The position numbers and the translations under genes were made by a program. A DNA stretch of 48,593 nucleotides, from the NCBI GenBank assembly GCA_026393865.1, contig JAPKZI010000228.1:1-48593 (forward strand). The letters run 5' to 3'. The notes beneath the pieces were generated by a model. It saw only the letters and a list, made by a program, of their open reading frames with translations, ran no database searches and was not told the origin of the DNA. The stretch comes from Candidatus Aminicenantota bacterium. Lineage in GTDB: Bacteria; Acidobacteriota; Aminicenantia; Aminicenantales; UBA4085. Below, piece after piece: positions 38,855 to 47,727 of the stretch (within the stretch, counting starts at the first letter, position 1; each line of letters opens with the position of its first letter).

Positions 38855-39601
38855 TCACCAGTTCTTGATCGGGCCTTCGGCCCGGCCATGGATGAATTGT
38901 TGAACGATGGGGTCCGCTGAATTCCGGATGTCCTCCGGCGTCCCGAGGGCGATGATCCGGCCCTCGTAGAGCATGGCCATCCGGTCCGCGACCTTGGTCG
39001 CGCTGACCATGTCATGCGTGATCACCACCGAGGTCACGTTCATTTCTTTTTTCAGGAGCACGATCAGTTCGTTGATCGCGTCCGCCCGGATCGGGTCGAT
39101 GCCGGTCGACGGCTCGTCGTAGAGGATGATCTCGGGCCCGTAGGCGATCGCCCGGGCCAGGCCGACCCTTTTCTTCATGCCGCCGCTGAGCTCGTGGGGC
39201 ATCAGCCCTTCGATCCCGCGCAGCCCAACCCTGGCCAGGCTGTCGGCCACCCGTCCGGCGATCTCGCCGGGGCCGAGGTCCGTGTAGCGCTCCAGGCCGA
39301 AGGCGACGTTCTGGGCGACCGTCATCGAATCGAAGAGGGCCGCGGCCTGAAAGAGCATCCCGAACTTCCTCGTCACCCGCAGGAGGGCATCGCCCCGCAG
39401 CGCCGCGACGTCCATTCCGTCGATCCGGATCTCGCCGCGGTCCGGTCTCATGATGCCGATGAGGAGCTTGAGCAGAACGCTCTTTCCGGAGCCGCTCTGG
39501 CCGATGACGACCATCGTCTCCCCCTTCGAGATCTCGAGGCTCACGCCGTTCAGGACCTGCTTCGATCCAAACGATTTATGGAGGTCGACGATCCTGATCA
39601 T
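38855..39601 (-). CDS. MlaF-like ABC transporter ATP-binding protein
   Basis: GQSGSGKSVLLKLLIG; ELSGGMKKRVGLARAIAYGPEIILYDEPSTGIDP. Confidence 0.95.
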   Translation of the reverse strand: MIRIVDLHKSFGSKQVLNGVSLEISKGETMVVIGQSGSGKSVLLKLLIGIMRPDRGEIRIDGMDVAALRGDALLRVTRKFGMLFQAAALFDSMTVAQNVAFGLERYTDLGPGEIAGRVADSLARVGLRGIEGLMPHELSGGMKKRVGLARAIAYGPEIILYDEPSTGIDPIRADAINELIVLLKKEMNVTSVVITHDMVSATKVADRMAMLYEGRIIALGTPEDIRNSADPIVQQFIHGRAEGPIKNW

Positions 39602-39605
39602 GACC

Positions 39606-40382
39606 TTACTCCGGCAGGAATTTGCTCATTAAAAAATTGACGATGAGGATGCAGATGCTCGCAATCACGACCGTCCGGGTCGTGGCCCGGCCCACGCCTT
39701 CGGCCCCGCCTTCGGTCTTGAGCCCCTGCCAGCAGCCGATGACGGCGATGATAATGCCGAAGACCGCGGCTTTGATCAGACCGCTCACGACGTCCCAAAA
39801 CTGGAGGTAGAGGAGCGTGTTCCGGAGATACACCTTTCCGTTCACTCCCATGAGGGTGACGTTGTAAAACATGCCGCAGATGATGCCGATGATGTCGCCG
39901 AAAAGGGTCAGGCAAGGCAGCATCAAGAAGGCGGCCGCCGTCCGGGGGACGACCAAATAGCGGTTGGGGTCGGCGCCCAAGGTGAAGAGGGCGTCCACCT
40001 GCTCGGTGATCCGCATCGTCCCGATCTCGGCGGCCATGGAAGAACCGACCCGGCCCGCGACCATGAGCCCGACGAGGATGGGGATGAGCTCTTTGGTCAG
40101 CCCCAGGGAAATGATCGGACCGCCATAGGCTTCGGAGCCCTGGCCGACGTAGCGATGAAAACCGACATAGGTCTGCAAGCCGAAGACCAATCCGCCGAAG
40201 GCCGCGGTGAGGGAGACGACGGGCAGGGTTCGCGCCCCGATCTCCTCGAGCTACTGGAGAAAGTTTTTTTTCTCCCATGGTTTTCGGAACAGGTTCCGAA
40301 AGGTTACGGCGAACAGGATCGCCACCTCGCCGAGTTGCTGGAAAAAATCGACAAAAAGGGATTCCTGCCGGTTCCGGGCCAT
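39606..40382 (-). pseudogene. MlaE-like permease interrupted by one in-frame TAG at 40251-40253
   Basis: Single frame gives MARNRQESLFVDFFQQLGEVAILFAVTFRNLFRKPWEKKNFLQ*LEEIGARTLPVVSLTAAFGGLVFGLQT...; both sides look MlaE-like. Confidence 0.75.
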
Positions 40383-40384
40383 CG

Positions 40385-41758
40385 TCAAGCCTCGGCTTCA
40401 GGCAGCCTTTTTTCGAGATCGGCGAATCGGGCGTACTTCGCTTGAAAAGCCAGTTTGACCTCGTCCGTCGGGCCGTTCCTCTGTTTGGCCACGATGACCT
40501 CGGCGACGCCCTTCTTTTCGACGTCATGTTCCCGCTCGTCCTTCGACAAGTACATCTCCTCGCGGAAGATGAAAATGACGACGTCGGCGTCCTGCTCGAT
40601 GGCGCCGGACTCCCGGAGGTCGGACAACTGCGGCCGCGGCTTGCCCCGGCTCTTCTCGGGCGCGCGGCTGAGCTGAGAGATGCCGACGACGGGGATCTTG
40701 AGCTCTTTGGCCAGCTCCTTGAGCGAGCGGGAGATGTAGGACATCTCCTGGTTGCGGTTCTCGAATCGGCTTCCCGTCCGCATGAGCTGGATGTAGTCGA
40801 TGAAGACGATGTCCAGGCTCCTCTCCATTTTCAGGCGGCGGGCCTTGGCCTTCATCTCCATCAGGGTCAGAGCGGGCGTTTCGTCGATGTGGACGTTGAT
40901 GTGGGAAAGCCTCTCCGCGCTCAGGCGGAGCGTTTGGAGCTGCCGCTCGCTGACATAGCCCGTGCGGACGCTCCGGATGTCGAGGAGGGCATCCGCGCAG
41001 AGCATGCGGGTCACGATCGACTCTTTCGACATCTCCATTGAGAAAAAACCCGCTGCGTACCCTTTTAGCCCGATATATTGGGTGATGTTGAGGCAGAGGG
41101 CGGTCTTGCCCATGGACGGCCGGGCGGCAACGATGACCAGCTCCTGGGGATGGAATCCCGCCGTGAGATTGTCGAGGTCGCGGAAGCCCGACGGCACGCC
41201 GGTGATGGCCTCCCGCCGTTCGGCGAGGCGCTCGATCATCTCCATGGTCGAGCCGGCCAATGCCGAGAGGGGCAGGAAGCCCTGTTTGGTCCGTTCCTCG
41301 GCAACGTCGAGAATGGCCGCCTGGGCCGCGTCGAGGAGCTCGTCGGCGTCCTCTTTCTGCTCATAGCTCGAGGTGATGATCTGGGCCGACGATAGGATCA
41401 ACCTCCGCAGCAGCGCTTTTTCTTTTATGATCCGGGCGTAGTACTCGACGTTCAGGTTCTTGGGCACGCCGTCCATCAGGGAAGCCAGATAGGAGGCCCC
41501 TCCGACCTCATCGAGAGAGCCGTCGCGGCGCAGTTCCTCGCTCAAGGCCAGAAGCTCGACCGGGACTCCTTTGTCGACGAGAAAGGAGATCGTCTCGATG
41601 ATCTTCCGATGGGCGTCCTTGTAGAAATCCTCGGGCGAAATGATGGACAGAACGACGTTGAGGCTTTTGTTGTTGACCAGGATCGTGCCGAGGACGGTCC
41701 TCTCGGCCTCGGGGCTATGGGGAGGGGTCTTCTTGAGAAACATCAGATCGACTTCCAA
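40385..41758 (-). CDS. dnaB: Replicative DNA helicase DnaB
   Basis: PPHSPEAERTVLG N-terminus; ARPSMGKTALCLNI Walker A; IVFIDYIQLM; GISQLSRAPE. Confidence 0.97.
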   Translation of the reverse strand: MEVDLMFLKKTPPHSPEAERTVLGTILVNNKSLNVVLSIISPEDFYKDAHRKIIETISFLVDKGVPVELLALSEELRRDGSLDEVGGASYLASLMDGVPKNLNVEYYARIIKEKALLRRLILSSAQIITSSYEQKEDADELLDAAQAAILDVAEERTKQGFLPLSALAGSTMEMIERLAERREAITGVPSGFRDLDNLTAGFHPQELVIVAARPSMGKTALCLNITQYIGLKGYAAGFFSMEMSKESIVTRMLCADALLDIRSVRTGYVSERQLQTLRLSAERLSHINVHIDETPALTLMEMKAKARRLKMERSLDIVFIDYIQLMRTGSRFENRNQEMSYISRSLKELAKELKIPVVGISQLSRAPEKSRGKPRPQLSDLRESGAIEQDADVVIFIFREEMYLSKDEREHDVEKKGVAEVIVAKQRNGPTDEVKLAFQAKYARFADLEKRLPEAEA

Positions 41759-41839
41759 GGGTCCCTCCTTTCGAGCTCCGGGGAACCGCCCCCCGGGCCG
41801 TATCGGTCGCGAACGCGCCGGGCGCGTCCCCTCAATTCT

Positions 41840-42307
41840 TTAGGCGGCCGGTTCGCTCCCGTCCTCTTCCTTGACGATGGCGACCTTGATCTCCGCTTTG
41901 TCGTCTTGAAAGACCTTGACCGGAACGGCGTAGTTTCCCAACCGCTTCAGCGGCTCGTCCAGGACGATCTTTTTCTTGTCAATGTCAAAGCCGAGCTTGT
42001 CCAGCTCGTCCTTGATGTCCGCGGCGCTCACCGATCCGAAGATATGGTCCTTTTCGCCGGCCTTCCGGGTGAAAGAGAGCGTGACCTGGTCGAGCTTTTG
42101 GATCAGGTCCTGGAAGGACAGGCGCTCCTGCTCGACCTTCTTCTTCAAGGCCTGCCGCTCGATCTCGACCATCCTCATGTTCGAAGGGGTGACCTCGATC
42201 CCCAGCTTGCGGGGAATGAGATAGTTCCGCCCGAAGCCCGAGGCGACGTTGATGATGTCGCCTTTCCGGCCGACGTTCTCGACATCTTGTTTCAAAATGA
42301 CCTTCAT
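41840..42307 (-). CDS. rplI: 50S ribosomal protein L9
   Basis: MKVILKQDVENVGRKGDIINVASGFGRNYLIPRKLGIEVTP. Confidence 0.97.
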   Translation of the reverse strand: MKVILKQDVENVGRKGDIINVASGFGRNYLIPRKLGIEVTPSNMRMVEIERQALKKKVEQERLSFQDLIQKLDQVTLSFTRKAGEKDHIFGSVSAADIKDELDKLGFDIDKKKIVLDEPLKRLGNYAVPVKVFQDDKAEIKVAIVKEEDGSEPAA

Positions 42308-42333
42308 GATTCCTCCTGGGGCGTCCGGACGGC

Positions 42334-42591
42334 TCAATCCTCGACATAGGGCAGAAGGGCCAGGAGGCGCGCCCGCTTGATCGCCTCGGCCAGTTTCCGC
42401 TGGTGGAAGGCGCAGGTCCCCGTGATGCGGCGGGGCGAGATCTTGCCCCGGTCGGGGATATATTTCTTCAGGATGTCGGCGTTCTTGTGATCGATGAACT
42501 TGACGTTCCTCTGGCAGAACCGGCAGAACTTCTTCTTGGGCGGGAAGAATTTCTTGTACGATCCCCGTTCGGATCTTTCTTCTCTGGCCAT
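42334..42591 (-). CDS. rpsR: 30S ribosomal protein S18
   Basis: [62 protein letters not shown]. Confidence 0.97.
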   Translation of the reverse strand: MAREERSERGSYKKFFPPKKKFCRFCQRNVKFIDHKNADILKKYIPDRGKISPRRITGTCAFHQRKLAEAIKRARLLALLPYVED

Positions 42592-42592
42592 C

Positions 42593-43012
42593 TTACGCCT
42601 CCTCGCGTTTTCTGGGCTCCGGCGCTCCGCTCTCGGCGGGGCCGGCCGCGTCCGCCGTCTCACCGCCGGCCGCCTCTTTCGCCCGGCGGCGGTCGGCCGC
42701 TTTCTTTTTCTTCCGGACGTTCGGCTGCGTCTCCTTCACCAGCGTCAGGTAGCGAAGGATCGTGTCCATCTGCCGGAAACGGCGTCCGAGCTCCAGCGGG
42801 ATGTCGGGCCCGCCGTCATAATGGAAGAAGACGTAATAGGCCTCCCCGAACTTGTCGATCTGGTAGGCCAGCCGCCGCTTCCCCCATTTCTCCAGCTTGG
42901 CCATCTTCCCGTTCTTCTGGGTGATGATGTCGGCCATCTGCTGGATGAGGATGTCCGCCTCTTCCTCCGTCACGTTGGGGGAGATGAGAAATCCCGTCTC
43001 ATACAGTCTCAT
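42593..43012 (-). CDS. rpsF: 30S ribosomal protein S6 with charged C-terminal extension
   Basis: [59 protein letters not shown]. Confidence 0.96.
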   Translation of the reverse strand: MRLYETGFLISPNVTEEEADILIQQMADIITQKNGKMAKLEKWGKRRLAYQIDKFGEAYYVFFHYDGGPDIPLELGRRFRQMDTILRYLTLVKETQPNVRKKKKAADRRRAKEAAGGETADAAGPAESGAPEPRKREEA

Positions 43013-43035
43013 GAAAACCTCCTTATGGTTTCGCA

Positions 43036-43059
43036 GCTCCTCCTCTCTCGGAGGGGAGC
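43036..43059 (-). promoter_or_regulatory. Candidate S6:S18 leader hairpin upstream of rpsF
   Basis: Minus strand GCTCCCCTCCGAGAGAGGAGGAGC forms a hairpin containing CCG about 24 nt before the rpsF start. Confidence 0.35.
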
Positions 43060-43093
43060 AAGGAGAATACGTTATGTTTCCCCTGTTGATATC

Positions 43094-43651
43094 CTAATTA
43101 AAATCGTTCATCGCCGCGTCGATCCGGCCGTCCAGGATCAGGTCCAGCGCCGTCCGCGCCTTGTTCAGGCTTTCCTCGAGCCGCCGTTTCTCGGCCCTCC
43201 GGAACGGCGACAGCACGAACTGGACGATGTCGCCGCCGTCCGGGGCGGGGCCGATGCCCAGGCGGAGACGGGGGAATCCTTTCGTCGCGATCTCCTGGAC
43301 GATTGAGATCACCCCCTTGTGCGTGCCCGGTCCGCCGTCCTTGCGGACGCGGATCTCGCCGAGCGGGATATCGACGTCGTCGTAGACGACGAGGAGCCGT
43401 CCCGTTTCGAGGCGGAGGCCCCGGACCAGCTCCCGGACAGCCTGCCCGCAGGTGTTCATGTAAGTCTGCGGCAAGGCCAAGACAACGTGTTCCGTTCCCC
43501 TCTTGACGTCGGCCGTCTTGGAGAGGAACCGGCGCTTCTTCACCCGAACGTCCCAGGCCTTGGCCAGGCCCTGGACGAACATGAATCCCGCGTTATGGCG
43601 GGTGTCCGCGTATTTCCGGCCCGGGTTGCCCAGGCCCACAACGGCCCACAC
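43094..43651 (-). CDS. pth: Peptidyl-tRNA hydrolase
   Basis: MWAVVGLGNPGRKYADTRHNAGFMFV; LVVYDDVDIPLGEIRVRKDGGPGTHKGVISI. Confidence 0.96.
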   Translation of the reverse strand: MWAVVGLGNPGRKYADTRHNAGFMFVQGLAKAWDVRVKKRRFLSKTADVKRGTEHVVLALPQTYMNTCGQAVRELVRGLRLETGRLLVVYDDVDIPLGEIRVRKDGGPGTHKGVISIVQEIATKGFPRLRLGIGPAPDGGDIVQFVLSPFRRAEKRRLEESLNKARTALDLILDGRIDAAMNDFN

Positions 43652-43654
43652 GGA

Positions 43655-44329
43655 TTATTTCTCCTCGGCCTCTTCCTTCTTGCGCTCTTTCTTGATGACC
43701 TCGGGCTCGGCGGGTACGGCCGCGGCGGCTTCAGCGGCCACGGCTTCCTCTTCCGGCTTGGCCTCGACTTTCTCTTCGTGCGGCACTTGGACCAGGACCA
43801 GGACCGTGCCCGGATCGCTGATCAGCTTCACGCCCGCCGGGGCGGTGAGGTCGGCGACCTTCAGCGACTCGTGGAGATGCAGGCCGGAGATGTCCACGGA
43901 GATGCGCTCGGGGATGTCCACCGGCAGGCATTCGATCTCGACCTCGCGCGTCATGAAGTCGACGAACCCGCCCTCGGTCTTGACGCCCACGGCCTCGCCG
44001 AAGAGCTCGATCGGGACCGAGACCCGGATGGCCTTGTCCATGGCGATGAGGATCAAGTCGGCGTGGAGCAGCTCGTCCGAGGTCGCGTTGATCTGGAGGG
44101 CCTTGATCATGACGTCCTTCTCCTCGGAGTCGAAGGCGATCTTGAAGATCGTGTTCTCCCGGGTCTCGGATTTCAGGATCATGACGATGTCCTTCTTGGC
44201 CAGGACCAGGGGAACGCTCTCGGCGCCCTCGCCGTACAGGACGGCGGGAACCAGGCCGCCCTTCCGGAACCGGCGCGACGCGTTTTTCCCGAACAGGTCT
44301 CGTTTTTCGCTTTTAATGACCAGGCTCAT
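43655..44329 (-). CDS. rplY: 50S ribosomal protein L25/general stress protein Ctc
   Basis: KRDLFGKNASRRFRKGGLVPAVLYGEG; TL5/CTC C-terminal domain (CLPVDIPERISVDISGLHLHESLKV); adjacent to prs and pth. Confidence 0.94.
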   Translation of the reverse strand: MSLVIKSEKRDLFGKNASRRFRKGGLVPAVLYGEGAESVPLVLAKKDIVMILKSETRENTIFKIAFDSEEKDVMIKALQINATSDELLHADLILIAMDKAIRVSVPIELFGEAVGVKTEGGFVDFMTREVEIECLPVDIPERISVDISGLHLHESLKVADLTAPAGVKLISDPGTVLVLVQVPHEEKVEAKPEEEAVAAEAAAAVPAEPEVIKKERKKEEAEEK

Positions 44330-44343
44330 GGCTGGGTTCCTCC

Positions 44344-45273
44344 TTACAAAAACAGGGAACTCACGGAGCTCCCTTCGTTGATGCGGCGAATGGCCTCGCC
44401 GAAGATCTCGGCGACCGAAAGAGTGATGATCTTCCGGCAGCCTCGGCTTTTATCGTTCAAGGGAATGGTGTTCGACACGATCAGCTTTTCGAGCGCCGAT
44501 TTCTCGATCTTGGCGATGGACTGCCCCGACAGCACGGGATGGGTGCAGGCCGCAAGGACGCTTTTCGCCCCGTTCGCCGCCAGGGCCTCGGCGCTGAGGA
44601 CCAGGGTTCCGGCCGTATCGACGATGTCGTCGAACAGGACGCAGTTCTTGTCCCGGACGTCGCCAATGACATTGAAGACCTGGGCGACGTTCGGCGCGGG
44701 GCGGCGCTTGTCGATGATGGCTAGGTTCGCCCCCAGCCGCCGGGCGAAGGACTTGGCCCGGCCGACCCCCCCGGCGTCGGGGGAAACCACGGTCAGGTCG
44801 GGAAGATTCAGGCCTTGGATGAATTTGGCCAGCACGGGCTGGGCGATCAGGTTATCCGCCGGGATCGAGAAAAAGCCCTGGATCTGAGGGGAATGGAGGT
44901 CCATGGTCAGCACCCGGTCGGCCCCCGCCGCCTCGAGAAGATCGGCGATGAGCCTGGCCGAGATAGGCACGCGGGGCCGGTCCTTCCAATCCTGTCGGCC
45001 GTAACAGAAATAGGGGATGACGGCCGTGATCCGCTCCGCCGAGGCCCGCTTGAAGGCATCGATCATCAGAAAGAGCTCCATCAGATGGGCGTTGGCGTCA
45101 TGGGACCCGGCCTGAATGATGAAGATGTCTTCTCCCCGAACGTTCTCGTCGACGTAGAAATGGATCTCGCCGTCGCTGAAACGTTCCAGGACGCACTTGC
45201 CCAGCTCGATCTTGAGATAGCTCGCGATCTCGCGGGCGAGGCTCACGTTGGAAGAGCCGGTGAAGACTTTCAT
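44344..45273 (-). CDS. prs: Ribose-phosphate pyrophosphokinase
   Basis: MKVFTGSSNVSLAREIASYLKIELGKCVLERFSDGEIHFYVDENVRGEDIFIIQ; VSPDAGGVGRAKSFA; FDDIVDTAGTLV. Confidence 0.96.
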   Translation of the reverse strand: MKVFTGSSNVSLAREIASYLKIELGKCVLERFSDGEIHFYVDENVRGEDIFIIQAGSHDANAHLMELFLMIDAFKRASAERITAVIPYFCYGRQDWKDRPRVPISARLIADLLEAAGADRVLTMDLHSPQIQGFFSIPADNLIAQPVLAKFIQGLNLPDLTVVSPDAGGVGRAKSFARRLGANLAIIDKRRPAPNVAQVFNVIGDVRDKNCVLFDDIVDTAGTLVLSAEALAANGAKSVLAACTHPVLSGQSIAKIEKSALEKLIVSNTIPLNDKSRGCRKIITLSVAEIFGEAIRRINEGSSVSSLFL

Positions 45274-46268
45274 GGTCGCTTCCTTTTTCTCATCGTCTCA
45301 GATCTTTTTTTATATCCGGCTTTCTCTATATTCGAACTGGGGCGGGAGGATTCGAACCCCCGAATAGCGGATCCAAAGTCCGCTGCCTTACCGCTTGGCG
45401 ACGCCCCAGCCTCTAGCTCGCTCCAGCCCTGTTCCCGGGTGAGCGTCTCGACGAGGACGGCCGCCCCGCGCGTCTTCATCGCGGCCAAGCTCCGCTCGGC
45501 CGCCGCGCGTTCGCGGAAAAGCCCGTACACCGCCGAGCCCGATCCGGTCACGAGAGACAATTCCGCGCCTTGTTTTCGGAAAAGGCTCTTATACTCGGTT
45601 AACTGAGGATAGAAGCTAAATATCGTCTCTTCGAGTCTATTTTCCAGAAAACCGAATTGTCGGGTCTCTAAAAACCCGCTAATTTTACTGTCTTTACCGG
45701 CCGAAGTCAAGGACGACGGCGTCAGGTGGGCGTAGATCCGGGCCGTCGGGACCGGGAAGGGCGGGAAGGCCAGAACCAGGGGCAGATGGGGCAGGTCGGG
45801 GAGAGGCGTCAACCTGTCCCCCCGCTCCTCTCCCAAGCAGAGCCCGCCCTCGAAAAAATAGGCCACGTCGGCTCCCAGCCCTCGGCCGAGACCGATCAGT
45901 TCCTCCCGGTCCAAACCGAGCCCCCACAGCCGGTTGAGGGCCCAAAGCGTGGCCGCGGCGTTGCTGCTCCCGCCGCCCAACCCCCGCCCGGCGGGGATAT
46001 TCTTTTCGACGCGGATGCCGACGCCGCGGGAGACGCCGGCGCGCGCCCGGAGGCTGCGCACCGCCCGGGAGATCAGGTTCGTCTCATCCCAAGGAATACT
46101 GGGATCGTTTCCCTCGAGCCGGATCTCGGCCGCAGGCCGGTCCTGAAAATGGAGGACGTCGAATAGACCGATCCATTGAAAAAGCGTCCGGATATCATGG
46201 TAGCCGTCAGGCCGCTTCCGGACGATCTCGAGGCCCAGGTTGATCTTGGCGAACGACCTAATCTTCAT
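45270..46268 (-). CDS. ispE: 4-diphosphocytidyl-2-C-methyl-D-erythritol kinase; ORF reads through tRNA-Gln
   Basis: FAKINLGLEIVRKRPDGYHDIRTLFQWI; NIPAGRGLGGGSSNAAATLWALN. About 286 codons precede the tRNA; no stop until 45270. Confidence 0.9.
   Translation of the reverse strand: MKIRSFAKINLGLEIVRKRPDGYHDIRTLFQWIGLFDVLHFQDRPAAEIRLEGNDPSIPWDETNLISRAVRSLRARAGVSRGVGIRVEKNIPAGRGLGGGSSNAAATLWALNRLWGLGLDREELIGLGRGLGADVAYFFEGGLCLGEERGDRLTPLPDLPHLPLVLAFPPFPVPTARIYAHLTPSSLTSAGKDSKISGFLETRQFGFLENRLEETIFSFYPQLTEYKSLFRKQGAELSLVTGSGSAVYGLFRERAAAERSLAAMKTRGAAVLVETLTREQGWSELEAGASPSGKAADFGSAIRGFESSRPSSNIEKAGYKKRSETMRKRKRP
45337..45408 (-). tRNA. tRNA-Gln (TTG anticodon)
   Basis: TGGGGCGTCGCCAAGCGGTAAGGCAGCGGACTTTGGATCCGCTATTCGGGGGTTCGAATCCTCCCGCCCCAG folds as a cloverleaf; loop CTTTGGA; no encoded CCA. 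Confidence 0.95.
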
Positions 46269-46947
46269 GTCGCAAGGCCTTTTCGATGTACTCCCAGCTT
46301 TTGGAGGCGTAGCGGTTCAAAAAATCCAAATCGAACACGGAGGCGGTCAGGGGCTTGTTGAATTCCATGGCCAATAGGCTGAGACTGCCCCGGCAGGAGA
46401 GCGTTTGAAATTCCACGCGGCGGGGGACGGGGCTGTTCGGGAAGAACTCGCGGACCGTGAAAGCGAGGGCTTCCCTTCGGCCCGACACCCAGCGGCCTTC
46501 TCCGTCGCGGGTCAAGTTCCAATCCGTCAAGGCCGCGTCGCCTCCCCCCTTTCCGGACCAGCGGCCGCAGAGAAGACCGGCCATCTCGGGAAGGCTGAGA
46601 GGGGTCCCCAGAAATTTAGCGATGATCTCGTCCGCGGCCGCCTTCCAATAAGCCTTTTCCGAGGCCAGGACGAAATATCCGTCCCTATCGTCGATGTAAA
46701 GGATCGCCGCCGTCCGGCCCAGCGGGTCCTGGATCTCGACCCTCGCCCGGCGGGACAGCTCCAGGACGAAAGAAAATTTGGATTTGGCCGTCTCCCCGTT
46801 CTGGGTGAGCTTGAGCGACGCGTAGCCCTCGATCTCGCTCAACGCCGCGGGAACCGGAGCGATGACGGCGTGCCGAAGGGTGCACCCGGCAGTGAAGAGG
46901 AGGGCGGCGAGGACCGCGCATCCAAGGACCGCGAATGTCCTTTTCAC
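46258..46947 (-). CDS. Outer-membrane-lipoprotein-like protein (LolB-like/DUF4292-like)
   Basis: GTG start with GGAG upstream; lipobox LLFTAGCT; GYASLKLTQNGETAKSKFSFVLELSRRARVEIQDPLGRTAAILYIDD. Confidence 0.7.
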   Translation of the reverse strand: MKRTFAVLGCAVLAALLFTAGCTLRHAVIAPVPAALSEIEGYASLKLTQNGETAKSKFSFVLELSRRARVEIQDPLGRTAAILYIDDRDGYFVLASEKAYWKAAADEIIAKFLGTPLSLPEMAGLLCGRWSGKGGGDAALTDWNLTRDGEGRWVSGRREALAFTVREFFPNSPVPRRVEFQTLSCRGSLSLLAMEFNKPLTASVFDLDFLNRYASKSWEYIEKALRHED

Positions 46948-46991
46948 CTCCGTCTCTCCCGGGCCGGGATTCGGCGTCCTCCGGCCGGCGT

Positions 46992-47276
46992 TCATGGGTC
47001 CAGCTTGAAGCCGTAGTCCTCGGTCTTCTTTTTGGCCTGCGTCGACGGCCCGGGGGGCGGGGGAGCTCCATCCTCGCCGAGCTTGAAACCGTAATCGTCG
47101 GTCTTGATCAGCCTGGCCTTCCGGGCCTTCTCCTCCTGGGCCAGCTTTTTCTTCCGCCACAGGGGATAAAACGGCGATTTCAGGCGTCTGCCGAAACAGG
47201 ACAGGTTCGGATTGATGATTAAAAGCAGGACGAACGCCCCGAAAATGATGAGCAGGCCGGTGACTCCCCAATTCAT
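46992..47276 (-). CDS. Small membrane protein with repeated TxDYGFKL motif
   Basis: One N-terminal TM; KTDDYGFKLGEDG and KTEDYGFKLDP. Confidence 0.6.
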   Translation of the reverse strand: MNWGVTGLLIIFGAFVLLLIINPNLSCFGRRLKSPFYPLWRKKKLAQEEKARKARLIKTDDYGFKLGEDGAPPPPGPSTQAKKKTEDYGFKLDP

Positions 47277-47412
47277 GATCCAACCTCTGTCAAAAAATTC
47301 GCGGGCGCTGATGGACCCGGACTCAAGGCAAGCGTATTATAGGACCCGGAGGCGAAAAAGAAAAGGGGGCAAAGCGACCTTCTGCCGATCCAGGCCCCCC
47401 GGCAATGAAGGG

Positions 47413-47532
47413 TCAATCTTCCTGGAATTCGGGGATCTTGGCTTTTTCCTTCTCTTTTCCGAAATGAAAACCGAGGAAAAAAGCGGAGGAAACGGCGATG
47501 ACCGTGAGCAGCGTTTTAAAAAAGTCCTTCAT
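47413..47532 (-). CDS. Small single-TM protein (39 aa; below the ORF-track cutoff)
   Basis: Hand translation: MKDFFKTLLTVIAVSSAFFLGFHFGKEKEKAKIPEFQED*. Confidence 0.4.
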   Translation of the reverse strand: MKDFFKTLLTVIAVSSAFFLGFHFGKEKEKAKIPEFQED

Positions 47533-47727
47533 CGAAAAACCTTTCTCTTTTTATTCTATTCATGCGGCCGAAAAAGTCAAATAGTCGACGCGACGACCGA
47601 AGAAGCGTACATGTTCTCTGCATACGAATTTCTTGTTTTTGATAATGCTTATCAATCATGATATTCTCCGATACGGGATTAATGCAGGTAATATAAATAA
47701 TATCCCGAGTTCAATGGGGTGTTATGG

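Noticed and set aside
40251-40253. Genome-wide amber reassignment explaining the mlaE TAG
   Set aside because: smpB and jag both terminate with TAG at expected lengths, so TAG is used as a normal stop here.
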